DNA of 64,000 nucleotides from Candidimonas sp. SYP-B2681. GTDB taxonomy: Bacteria > Pseudomonadota > Gammaproteobacteria > Burkholderiales > Burkholderiaceae_B. Under the pieces are notes generated by a model. The model did not search any database. It saw only the letters and a program-made list of their open reading frames with translations, and was not told where the DNA came from. Below are positions 57,086 through 64,000 of the stretch, piece after piece. The position numbers and the translations under genes are program-made. Position 1 is the stretch's first letter, and each line of letters opens with the position of its first letter. The stretch is from NCBI RefSeq assembly GCF_003971065.1, contig NZ_RYDV01000009.1:62001-126000 (forward strand), read 5' to 3'.

Positions 57086-58432
57086 ATGTCGTTTACGCAC
57101 TTTGATGTCGAGTTCACCAAGGACGGTAACGTCTTCGATAACGCCCAGGTCGATGCGGTGCTAACCAGCCTGCCGAACTTCACTGACTTGTTGGTCGTGT
57201 CGCATGGCTGGAATAACGACATGCAGGAAGCCAGGCTGCTGTACGAAAATTTTTTCAAGAGCGTTGACCAGCTTCTCGACATCAAGGCGGTAGAAGGGCT
57301 AGCCGAACGGAAGTTCGGGGTAATTCGCTTGTTCTGGCCCAGCAAAAAGTTCGCCGATGAGGATCTGCTACCAGGCGGCGGCGCTGCCAGTGCCATACGC
57401 CAGAGTGACGATTCATTGATTGTCTTCCTTGAACGTATGAAATCTGATCCGGCACGCCTGGGCGGCCCTGGGAAAACTGACAAGCACGTGCCGAACAAAA
57501 AGCGGGTGACCGCCATCAATGCGGCGCAGGCCCTGGTGCCGAAATTGGAGACCGACAAGAGCGCGCGGAGCAAATTCGTAACGCTGCTGCGCTCCATTCA
57601 GGATCCGTCATTTGCCCATACCGATGATGGATCCAAGGAGTTCTTTGCGTTGAAGCCAGAGGAATTGTTCGAGGCGTTTTCGGATGGTGTGGCACCGCTC
57701 TCTGCGAGCGCCGAATTCGGTGGTGCCAGAGCCGTGGTCGGCTCGGCGAGGCCCGCCCATGGCGGCGATGCCGCTATTGCGGATATGGTCAGCGGCATTA
57801 AAGCCGCGGCGCGGCGAATCGCCAACTTTGCCACTTACAACGAAATGAAGCAGCGTGCAGGCTTGGTCGGGTCAAGCGGCGTCGCACCATTAATAGGCCG
57901 CATTCGCGATCGAAAAAAAGATATTAAGGTGCATTTTGTCGGCCATAGTTTTGGAGGGCGCCTTGTGACAGCCGCGGCAAACGCCTTGCCCAAAGGCACA
58001 CCTTCGGTTTCCGTTTCGTTGCTGCAAGCCGCGTTTTCGCATAATGGTCTGGCAACCAAATTCGATGACAAACATGACGGTCAATTTAGCGCCTTGGTCG
58101 CTGAAAAACGCGCCTCCGGTCCCATCATCATTACCCATACCAAGAATGATCGCGCCGTAGGCGTTGCCTATCCGCTGGCGTCGCGAATTTCGCTGGATCA
58201 GGCCAGTGCTTTAGGCGATGAGAACGATCCCTACGGCGGGATGGGGCGTAATGGAGCCCAAAAAATGGGGCCCGAAACGATTGCCGGCACATTGCTCAGG
58301 CCCGGTCAGCAATACGCTTTTGTGTCGGGCCAGGTTTATAACCTGAACGCGGACGACATCATTACCGACCATGGCGATGTTACTAACGAGTCGGTCGCTT
58401 ATGCCGTATTGAATGCAGTAAAAGCCATTTAG
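57086..58432 (+). CDS. Alpha/beta-hydrolase-fold protein (lipase/esterase-like), partner of the S8 protease
   Basis: A 448-residue protein without signal peptide. VDAVLTSLPNFTDLLVVSHG followed by WNNDM matches the first strand and oxyanion region of alpha/beta hydrolases; the nucleophile elbow is VGHSFGGRL with Ser288, embedded in KKDIKVHFVGHSFGGRLV. ITHTKNDRAVGVAYPLASRI is the likely acid-containing strand, and the catalytic His may lie in the C-terminal region ITDHGDVTNESV. About residues 90-260 form a large insert before the nucleophile with charged and Ala-rich helices. AGGGGGGCAAT precedes the ATG. Substrate unknown; lipid, ester or peptide are all possible. Likely cytosolic. Confidence 0.8.
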   Translation: MSFTHFDVEFTKDGNVFDNAQVDAVLTSLPNFTDLLVVSHGWNNDMQEARLLYENFFKSVDQLLDIKAVEGLAERKFGVIRLFWPSKKFADEDLLPGGGAASAIRQSDDSLIVFLERMKSDPARLGGPGKTDKHVPNKKRVTAINAAQALVPKLETDKSARSKFVTLLRSIQDPSFAHTDDGSKEFFALKPEELFEAFSDGVAPLSASAEFGGARAVVGSARPAHGGDAAIADMVSGIKAAARRIANFATYNEMKQRAGLVGSSGVAPLIGRIRDRKKDIKVHFVGHSFGGRLVTAAANALPKGTPSVSVSLLQAAFSHNGLATKFDDKHDGQFSALVAEKRASGPIIITHTKNDRAVGVAYPLASRISLDQASALGDENDPYGGMGRNGAQKMGPETIAGTLLRPGQQYAFVSGQVYNLNADDIITDHGDVTNESVAYAVLNAVKAI

Positions 58433-58453
58433 GGCGCGGTTTGGTGGTTTACT

Positions 58454-58849
58454 ATGGAAACAGAATCGGAACCGCGCTTTGAAGCGCTGAGCGCGATCAC
58501 GCTGGTCACGAGCGACATGGAACGGGCGCTGCGCTTTTATGGGGCGCTGGGATTTCCCATGGAATACGGAGGCCCTAACGAGGCATTCACTTCATTTAAA
58601 ATCGGCACGTCTTACCTTAATCTGATCGCGCAAGCGCACGCGCCGATCAATGGGTGGGGTAGGGTGATTATCTACGTTTCGGATGTGGACGCGTTATACC
58701 GGAAGGTGCTGGCTCTGGGGCTCAAGCCGGCATTTGCTCCGAGCGATGCACCGTGGGGAGAGCGTTACTTTCACGTTAACGATCCCGACGGGCATGAGTT
58801 AAGTTTTGCACGGCCGCTGCGCCGTACACCGCTAGCCGCAGATCGTTAA
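58454..58849 (+). CDS. VOC (glyoxalase) superfamily protein
   Basis: A 131-residue protein with two VOC half-modules: AITLVTSDMERALRFYGALG and then VIIYVSDVDALYRKVLALGL, ending in ERYFHVNDPDGHELSFARPL, the typical glyoxalase I-like end with a Glu ligand candidate. It starts 21 nt after the alpha/beta-hydrolase gene and may be cotranscribed with the protease-hydrolase pair. Ribosome site weak. Substrate unknown. Confidence 0.87.
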   Translation: METESEPRFEALSAITLVTSDMERALRFYGALGFPMEYGGPNEAFTSFKIGTSYLNLIAQAHAPINGWGRVIIYVSDVDALYRKVLALGLKPAFAPSDAPWGERYFHVNDPDGHELSFARPLRRTPLAADR

Positions 58850-58909
58850 CTGGCTTCAATGCTGTGCCCGGTTGGAACCTTGATGTCGTGAGGTCACACC
58901 TATCGAAGC

Positions 58910-59224
58910 TCACTTAGGCTGTAGTCCATCGCGCCAGGCAATTGCTTCCAGTTCGACCCTCACCGCATCCTCGACGGGGATCACCGGTCGTGCCTGGAAC
59001 TCAAACGCGGGCCAGGTGGAACAGGCTTTATGAACGGCCAACGGATCGTCACAGTCCACCAACATGTGCCCACCCCACTCGCCCACTCGCACAACGAAGA
59101 GCTCAATCTTGAAACTGTCCGGTGCTTTCCATTGAGTGAATACTTCGAGTATGCGCCGTTGAGCATTCTCATACTCCATAGCTGATCCTTGCGGACGTTC
59201 GTACCAACTGATCATGTACTTCAT
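58910..59224 (-). CDS. DUF3303-family protein
   Basis: A 104-residue dimeric alpha-beta-barrel-like protein. MKYMISWYERPQGSAMEYEN, a middle strand VGEWGGHMLVDCDDP and a WPAFEFQARPVI segment match DUF3303. The start at 59224 follows TTAGGAGAACACTA; the longer frame adds 37 residues overlapping the neighbouring gene. No biochemical function is established for the family. It is convergent with the VOC gene and 28 nt downstream of the GSDH-like gene. Confidence 0.8.
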   Translation of the reverse strand: MKYMISWYERPQGSAMEYENAQRRILEVFTQWKAPDSFKIELFVVRVGEWGGHMLVDCDDPLAVHKACSTWPAFEFQARPVIPVEDAVRVELEAIAWRDGLQPK

Positions 59225-59252
59225 TAGTGTTCTCCTAATTAGTGGCGGCAAC

Positions 59253-60599
59253 TCATTGCTCTGGAGCGACACGCCATATGACATTGCCCACATCATCCGC
59301 GACCAGTAAGGCGCCTCGGTTGTCGATCGCCACACCCACGGGTCGGCCTTGTGCTTTCCCTTCGCCGTTGAGAAAGCCTGTCAGAATGTCCTGAGGCATG
59401 CCGTTCGGCTTGCCGTCCTTAAAGGGTACGAATACGACTTTGTATCCGCTCGGCGGCTCTCGGTTCCAAGAACCGTGCATGCCGATAAAAGCACCTCCGC
59501 GATACCGTTCGGGAAATAACTCCGCGTTATAAAACGCGAGACCCAGCGACGCCGTGTGGGCTCCCAGGGCATAATCTGGCTTTATGGCTTTCGCGACGAG
59601 GTCAGGCCGCTGCGGCTGCACACGCGTATCAACGATATTGCCGTAGTAGCTGTAGGGCCAGCCGTAGAAAACACCCTTTTTCACCGAGGTGAGATAGTCA
59701 GGAACCAGATCACTGCCGAGTTCGTCTCGTTCATTGACGACCGTCCATAACTCATTCGATTCCCGCTCCCAGTCCATGCCATTAGGATTTCGGAGTCCCG
59801 TGGCGAATAGGCGCTTTTCTCCTCCTGGAAGGTCGATCTCCCAAATGGCGGCTCGGCCCTCTTCTTGATCCAGACCGTTCTCGCCGACGTTGCTGTTGGA
59901 CCCGACTGTCGCATACAGCCGCTGTCCATTTGATGACGCAACGATGTTCTTCGTCCAGTGATGGTTCAATGGCCCCGCTGGCAGATCGGTCACTTTTTCG
60001 CCAGCGGCGTCGATGCGCGTATCGCCCTCCGTGTAGGGGAAACGGACTACTCCATCTGTGTTCGCGACGTATAAATGGTTCTTGACTAGCGCCATACCGA
60101 AGGGTGATGTCAGCTTCTCCAGAAACGGCTGCTTGATCTCCGCATGGCCGTCGCCGTCTTGATCGCGCAACAGTGTGATGCGGTCGGCACTGGGTGTGCC
60201 GGCGCCCGCCTTTTTCATGAAGTGGCCCATGATCTTGAGCTTGAACTTTTCGTCCTCAGCGGGGCGCTTGGGCGCATTGGTTTCGGCAACCAACACATCG
60301 CCATTAGGCAGGACGTAAAGCCACCGCGGATGGTCGAGGCCGCTTGCATATCGGCTGACTTGCAGGCCTTGCGCAGGTAGCGGAGCGGCTCCTTCCGGCC
60401 AACCCACAGCTTCGGCCACGTTGACGGTGGGTATGAGGGCTCTCTGCGGCTCCGGAAGCTGAGGATCGGGACCATAACCGGCGTTTTCTGGCAATCGCGA
60501 CGTCTGCGCGCAAGCCCCCAGTACGGTCAGAGCCGTCACGGCGACTAAGGTACACAATCCTGTGCGCGGAGTTTGCCAGAGCGCGTGTGCTTTTTTCAT
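59253..60599 (-). CDS. PQQ-type sorbosone/glucose dehydrogenase-like lipoprotein (GSDH family)
   Basis: A 448-residue six-bladed propeller protein. The start at 60599 gives MKKAHALWQTPRTGLCTLVA with lipobox VLGAC, preceded by CCGGAGAAAAAC. Family segments: YASGLDHPRWLYVLPNGDVL, ETNAPKRP, LYVANTDGVVRFPYTEGDT, the active-site-like GPLNHHWTKNI, VGSNSNVGENG, RNPNGMDWE, NERDELGSDLVPDY, and FIGMHGSWNREPPSGYKVV. These match L-sorbosone dehydrogenase-like quinoproteins that use PQQ and oxidise sugar alcohols or aldoses in the periplasm. A broken cytochrome c gene, the natural electron acceptor, stands divergently beside it. Confidence 0.9.
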   Translation of the reverse strand: MKKAHALWQTPRTGLCTLVAVTALTVLGACAQTSRLPENAGYGPDPQLPEPQRALIPTVNVAEAVGWPEGAAPLPAQGLQVSRYASGLDHPRWLYVLPNGDVLVAETNAPKRPAEDEKFKLKIMGHFMKKAGAGTPSADRITLLRDQDGDGHAEIKQPFLEKLTSPFGMALVKNHLYVANTDGVVRFPYTEGDTRIDAAGEKVTDLPAGPLNHHWTKNIVASSNGQRLYATVGSNSNVGENGLDQEEGRAAIWEIDLPGGEKRLFATGLRNPNGMDWERESNELWTVVNERDELGSDLVPDYLTSVKKGVFYGWPYSYYGNIVDTRVQPQRPDLVAKAIKPDYALGAHTASLGLAFYNAELFPERYRGGAFIGMHGSWNREPPSGYKVVFVPFKDGKPNGMPQDILTGFLNGEGKAQGRPVGVAIDNRGALLVADDVGNVIWRVAPEQ

Positions 60600-60701
60600 G
60601 TTTTTCTCCGGTATCTTGATGTCTGAAGCAGCAGGTTGCATGCCATGCTCCTTCGCCGTACTCGTAGTGCGACTCGCTGAAGCTAAATACCGGGCGGATG
60701 A

Positions 60702-61154
60702 TTGGGACCTGCATCGGTTTCCCATATATGGGACGTGGTGGCATTCATGAAAGTCCTGCCAAGCTTGTCGCCATCTGATTACGCCGATTGGGACAAACGG
60801 CATGCTCCGGTGTCGGCGCGGTCGCCCGAATTTCCGGCAACAGCGCCGATGGTGGATCAGCCACTCGGCGACATAGCGGCCGGGCGGCAGGCGCTGCAGC
60901 AGTACTTATGCACAACATGTCATGTAATCCCGGGAATCGTGGGGGCAAATAGCCATATTGGTCCCTCTCTCAGTGGTATTGCTGATCGCCAATACATCGC
61001 CGGCGTACTGCCTAATACGCCAGCTAATATGGTGCAATGGATACAGAAGCCCAGCGCCATCGCCCCTTTGTCGGCGATGCCGGACTTGGGCGTGACCGAA
61101 AAAGATGCGCGCGACATGGCGGCCTTCTTCTATACGCTTGGTAAGAAGGAATAG
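60702..61154 (+). pseudogene. Truncated c-type cytochrome (N-terminal domain and signal lost)
   Basis: The readable frame has one heme site, CTTCH, in LQQYLCTTCHVIPGIVG, with the axial Met candidate in PLSAMPDLG. What precedes it (HIWDVVAFMKVLPSLSPSDY) is the typical last helix of an earlier cytochrome domain in di-domain cytochromes next to sorbosone dehydrogenases. Upstream of that the frame is closed by TGA at 60699-60701 and no signal peptide is present, so the product could not be exported and matured. The only ATG in frame before the heme is 60747. Most likely a deletion removed the first domain; an active short cytosolic product is improbable. Confidence 0.65.
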
Positions 61155-61195
61155 CGAATCAGGTGCCCGTGCGACAGTTTTTCCTAAGGGGAATC

Positions 61196-61543
61196 ATGTT
61201 AGTAAATTTGTTTGATAATTTGCCCTTGGATACGTCACAAGAGACCTTCGACGGAATGCTCAATGTGCCCGGCTTGCGAATTGAACGCATTGTCTCTCAC
61301 GGCCAGGCAAGTCCTCCGGGATTTTGGTATCAACAGTCCTGGGATGAGTGGGTGATCGTCTTGAAAGGGCAAGCCACGCTACAGATCGAAGGGAAGGAGA
61401 ATTTGGCGCAGCTTAGGGCGGGCGACCATTATTGGTTGCCAACCGGTTGCAGGCATCGTGTCGTTCGCACGTCGCATGATGGTCCTACGATCTGGCTGGC
61501 TGTTCACCGGCAAGTCGTCCTCGCCGGTGAGCACGTATCCTGA
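61196..61543 (+). CDS. Small cupin-domain protein
   Basis: A 115-residue single cupin. Start ATG 61196 behind AAGGGGAATC. The first cupin motif reads GFWYQQSWDEWVIVLKGQAT (the usual HxH is replaced, leaving Glu) and the second GDHYWLPTGCRHRVV retains a His. With the first motif lacking both His, metal binding may be altered; homologues are often annotated cupin 2 with PF07883. It is 41 nt after the broken cytochrome gene. Confidence 0.85.
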   Translation: MLVNLFDNLPLDTSQETFDGMLNVPGLRIERIVSHGQASPPGFWYQQSWDEWVIVLKGQATLQIEGKENLAQLRAGDHYWLPTGCRHRVVRTSHDGPTIWLAVHRQVVLAGEHVS

Positions 61544-61547
61544 CACA

Positions 61548-61586
61548 GTAACCCGTCCGATCCGGCAGCACCCGGGAACGGGTTAC
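61548..61586. promoter_or_regulatory. Long hairpin between the cupin gene and queE
   Basis: GTAACCCGT (61548-61556) and ACGGGTTAC (61578-61586) form a perfect 9-bp stem; inside, CCGG pairs with CCGG around CAGCAC. No T tract follows. It could end the cupin transcript or fold in the queE leader; I see no preQ1-I aptamer signature. Confidence 0.45.
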
Positions 61587-61659
61587 GGAATCGCCATATA
61601 CAATAACGTTATCAAGGCAAGCCCATCCCTCGAGGCTTGATTGAAACGGTAAAGTAGCT

Positions 61660-62292
61660 GTGACTTATTCGGTTAAAGAGATTTTTCTTACCCTGCAAGG
61701 GGAAGGTGCCCAGGCCGGGCGGCCCGCCGTCTTCTGTCGGTTTTCAGGCTGCAACCTGTGGACAGGACGTGAACAGGATCGCGCCATGGCGCAATGTCAA
61801 TTTTGCGATACTGACTTTGTCGGCACAGACGGCACATTGGGCGGCAAATATAAAACTGCGGATGAACTGGCTGACCTTATTCAGGCCACTTGGGGGGTGA
61901 ATCCCAGACACCGCTTCGTCGTATTCACTGGCGGCGAACCCTTGCTTCAACTTGACACGTCATTGATAAATGCGCTTCATGAGCGCGAGTTCGAAATCGC
62001 GGTGGAAACTAACGGAACGGTTCTGCCGCCGCCTGGCATCGATTGGCTTTGCACCAGCCCCAAGGCGGGCACCGACTGGATTCTTCGTCAGGGGCAAGAA
62101 CTCAAGCTGGTTTTTCCGCAGCCGGGCATCGATCCGGCCGATTTCGAAGAGCTGCCCTTCGATGAGTTCTGGCTGCAACCGATGGACGGACCCGATCAGG
62201 CGGCCAATACCCAGGCGGCGATCGAATATTGCCTGTCGCACCCACGTTGGCGCTTGAGCATTCAAACTCATAAATTAATCGGAATTCGATAG
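61660..62292 (+). CDS. queE: 7-carboxy-7-deazaguanine synthase
   Basis: A 210-residue radical-SAM enzyme of queuosine/preQ0 synthesis, converting carboxytetrahydropterin to CDG. Start GTG at 61660. The cluster cysteines occur in the extended form [13 protein letters not shown]...QCQFCDTDF rather than the classic CxxxCxxC, as in other proteobacterial QueE proteins. [39 protein letters not shown] and CTSPKAG are further family marks. It starts the queE-queC-queD operon, 1 nt before queC. Confidence 0.96.
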   Translation: MTYSVKEIFLTLQGEGAQAGRPAVFCRFSGCNLWTGREQDRAMAQCQFCDTDFVGTDGTLGGKYKTADELADLIQATWGVNPRHRFVVFTGGEPLLQLDTSLINALHEREFEIAVETNGTVLPPPGIDWLCTSPKAGTDWILRQGQELKLVFPQPGIDPADFEELPFDEFWLQPMDGPDQAANTQAAIEYCLSHPRWRLSIQTHKLIGIR

Positions 62293-62293
62293 T

Positions 62294-63004
62294 ATGTCCC
62301 GCGCACTTGTACTTTTTTCTGGCGGTCAGGATTCGACCGCATGCTTGGCCTGGGCTCTGGACCGGTATTCGAAGGTTGAAACCGTAGGCTTCAACTATGG
62401 TCAACGCCATGTCGTTGAAATGGAATGCCGGCAGAACGTACTGGGTGAATTCAAAAGCCAATTCCCTGACTGGGTTGAGCGTCTGGGCGATGATCATGTG
62501 CTCGATCTTAGTCTGCTGGGTCAGTTATCAGACTGCGCGCTTACCGCGGAAAAGGAAATAGCCTTTGCCGACAACGGACTGCCCAACACCTTCGTTCCCG
62601 GGCGCAACCTGATTTTCCTGACGTATGCCGCAGCGCTGGCTTATCGCCGTGGTATCGATGCCTTAGTGGCTGGAATGTGCGAGACCGACTATTCCGGTTA
62701 TCCAGATTGCCGTGACAACACGATGCAAGCGCTGCAACTGGCGTTGAACTTGGGAATGGAACAACACTTCCGTATTGAAACGCCCCTGATGTGGCTGGAC
62801 AAGGCCGCAACATGGCGCCTTGCGGAAGACATTGGCGGAAATAAACTTATTGCCTTGACGCAGGAATATACGCACAGCTGTTACCTCGGGGATCGTTCCG
62901 TCCGACACGACTGGGGCTATGGTTGCGGAACCTGTCCGGCGTGCGAGCTGCGCGCACGCGGTTACAAGCAGTTCGTTGCGCAGGGTGGGTCCAGCCATGA
63001 CTAG
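62294..63004 (+). CDS. queC: 7-cyano-7-deazaguanine (preQ0) synthase
   Basis: A 236-residue ATP-dependent amidoligase/nitrile-forming enzyme converting CDG to preQ0. The PP-loop is [36 protein letters not shown] and [19 protein letters not shown] are family segments; the zinc cysteines are in SCYLGDRS and [11 protein letters not shown]. The stop overlaps the queD start by 8 nt. Confidence 0.97.
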   Translation: MSRALVLFSGGQDSTACLAWALDRYSKVETVGFNYGQRHVVEMECRQNVLGEFKSQFPDWVERLGDDHVLDLSLLGQLSDCALTAEKEIAFADNGLPNTFVPGRNLIFLTYAAALAYRRGIDALVAGMCETDYSGYPDCRDNTMQALQLALNLGMEQHFRIETPLMWLDKAATWRLAEDIGGNKLIALTQEYTHSCYLGDRSVRHDWGYGCGTCPACELRARGYKQFVAQGGSSHD

Positions 63005-63440
63005 TATTACTCGCAAGCTGGAATTTGACGCAGGCCACCGCATACCCGATCATCGTAGCCAATGCAGGAATCTGCATGGACACCGCTATGTCCTGGAAAT
63101 TACCCTGGAAGGCGAGGTGATTGCGGCCCCTGGCGAATCCGACAACGGCATGGTGATGGATTTCTCCGAAATCAAGGCAATTGCGAAGGAGCATATTGTC
63201 GACCGGTGGGATCATGCCTTTCTGGTATTTCGGGGCGATACGGCGGTGGTCGACTTTCTTGAATCGCTTGGTAATCACAAGACCGTTATCGTCGACAGCA
63301 TACCTACCGCCGAAAATTTGGCGCACTTGGCTTTCGATACCCTTGCGCCCGAATACGCCCATAAATTCGGCGGTAATCTGCATCTAAGCCGTGTGCGGTT
63401 GTATGAAACACCCAACTGCTGGGTCGATGTTGTTGCCTAG
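62997..63440 (+). CDS. queD: 6-carboxytetrahydropterin synthase
   Basis: A 147-residue T-fold enzyme making CPH4 from dihydroneopterin triphosphate, the first step of the deazaguanine pathway. Zinc His ligands and the catalytic Cys lie in [13 protein letters not shown] and [38 protein letters not shown] and [14 protein letters not shown] complete the active site. Start ATG 62997 inside the queC end. The 3' end overlaps the convergent purT by 4 nt. Confidence 0.95.
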   Translation: MTSITRKLEFDAGHRIPDHRSQCRNLHGHRYVLEITLEGEVIAAPGESDNGMVMDFSEIKAIAKEHIVDRWDHAFLVFRGDTAVVDFLESLGNHKTVIVDSIPTAENLAHLAFDTLAPEYAHKFGGNLHLSRVRLYETPNCWVDVVA

Positions 63441-64000
63441 CTGGCAGCCCTGACCTTTACGCATAGCGCCGCCTTTTTTGCGCGTTCGCGGGCCGCGTTT
63501 ACATCGTCGTCATAAGCCAGGGCAACGCCCATGCGGCGCTTCTTGAAACTTTCCGGCTTGCCGAACAAGCGCAGTTCAGTTTGCGCAACGCGTAATGCTT
63601 CGTCGACCCCTTCAAAGACGACGCCCTGCGCGTCGAGGCCGCCGTATATCACTGCGCTGGCGCCTGGGCTTTTAAGCGCGGTACTGACGGGCAGGCCCAA
63701 AATGGCACGGGCGTGCAGTTCGAATTCGTTCTGCCACTGGGTGATCATGGTTACCAGACCCGTATCGTGGGGACGGGGACTGACCTCGCTAAACCAGACT
63801 TCTTCGCCTTTAACGAACAGCTCGACCCCAAATATGCTTTGACCGCCTAAGTTATCCGTTACGCTCCGCGCGATTTGCTGCGCTTTAAGCAGAGCTGCGG
63901 GGTGCATGGGATGGGGCTGCCAACTTTCCACATAATCGCCCGCGACCTGGGTATGCCCGATGGGTTCGCAGAAGTGAGTTTCTACCTGGCCATCCGGCCC
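63437..64000 (-). CDS. purT: Formate-dependent phosphoribosylglycinamide formyltransferase (partial, C-terminal part)
   Basis: The C-terminal 187 residues of PurT, an ATP-grasp enzyme that formylates glycinamide ribotide with formate and ATP in purine synthesis; the N-terminus lies beyond the right window edge. Seen: [55 protein letters not shown] (metal/ATP-grasp residues), [10 protein letters not shown], and [20 protein letters not shown]. Frame is open to position 64000. Confidence 0.96.
   Translation of the reverse strand, partial: GPDGQVETHFCEPIGHTQVAGDYVESWQPHPMHPAALLKAQQIARSVTDNLGGQSIFGVELFVKGEEVWFSEVSPRPHDTGLVTMITQWQNEFELHARAILGLPVSTALKSPGASAVIYGGLDAQGVVFEGVDEALRVAQTELRLFGKPESFKKRRMGVALAYDDDVNAARERAKKAALCVKVRAAS

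Noticed and set aside
61544-61659. preQ1 riboswitch before queE
   Set aside because: A long hairpin is present, but I cannot match the short preQ1-I aptamer with its A-rich tail. queECD makes preQ0, so a riboswitch was worth looking for, but the sequence does not support one.

Overview
The window looks like chromosomal DNA of a betaproteobacterium of the order Burkholderiales, most likely an Alcaligenaceae relative of Bordetella, Achromobacter or Pusillimonas. The reasons are two solo Bug/TctC-type solute receptors, a split three-gene pntAA-pntAB-pntB transhydrogenase, a RibB carrying a decayed GTP cyclohydrolase II half, an rnhA/dnaQ/tRNA-Val(CAC) neighbourhood, an ISL3-family remnant, and the general gene order. 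This taxonomic call is inference from gene content; no rRNA is present.

Layout. 0-3 kb is an accessory edge: the 3' end of a tRNA-Ser, a decayed ISL3 transposase, and a large kexin-like S8 protease with a P domain, a short beta-roll and three C-terminal YLAxNPDV-type repeats. 3-6.3 kb is a sugar-acid module (Bug receptor, 5-dehydro-4-deoxyglucarate dehydratase, FCD-type GntR regulator) with two matches to the FadR/GntR operator consensus. 6.4-20 kb is core metabolism and maintenance: pckG, a 55-residue small protein, trhO, a GST, fabI, mltD and gloB on one strand, then a methyltransferase and rnhA, an RND efflux pair, dnaQ and tRNA-Val. 20-29.5 kb holds a quinone oxidoreductase, a YcgR-type c-di-GMP effector, a divergent ketimine-reductase/ALDH7 pair suggesting lysine/pipecolate breakdown, the transhydrogenase, a YidB-like protein and metY. 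29.7-37.4 kb holds an AsmA-like protein coupled to a stand-alone MOSC N-terminal barrel protein, a YfhL-type ferredoxin, coaD, rsmD, ftsY and a CYTH-CHAD protein. 37.5-41.9 kb is a phnDCE1E2 phosphonate/phosphite importer with an IclR regulator. 41.9-46.2 kb is a tight ribB-ribH-nusB-thiL-pgpA-pncC run that ends in convergent overlap with pyrF. 47-51.9 kb holds dgkA, a LacI regulator next to a second Bug receptor with a perfect 14-bp operator, and groSL under a CIRCE element.

52-61.6 kb is the most accessory-looking stretch: a GH3 lipoprotein, two VOC proteins, a DUF3303-like protein, a GSDH/sorbosone-dehydrogenase-like lipoprotein beside a decapitated cytochrome c gene, a cupin, and a two-gene unit of a signal-less S8 protease and an alpha/beta-hydrolase. 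That pair is the best candidate here for an undescribed functional module. The window closes with queE-queC-queD (preQ0 synthesis) and the C-terminal part of purT.

Regulation can be read directly at several places: CIRCE at groS, a LacI-type palindrome over the start of the second Bug promoter, GntR sites around kdgD/gntR, and strong bidirectional terminators between convergent genes.
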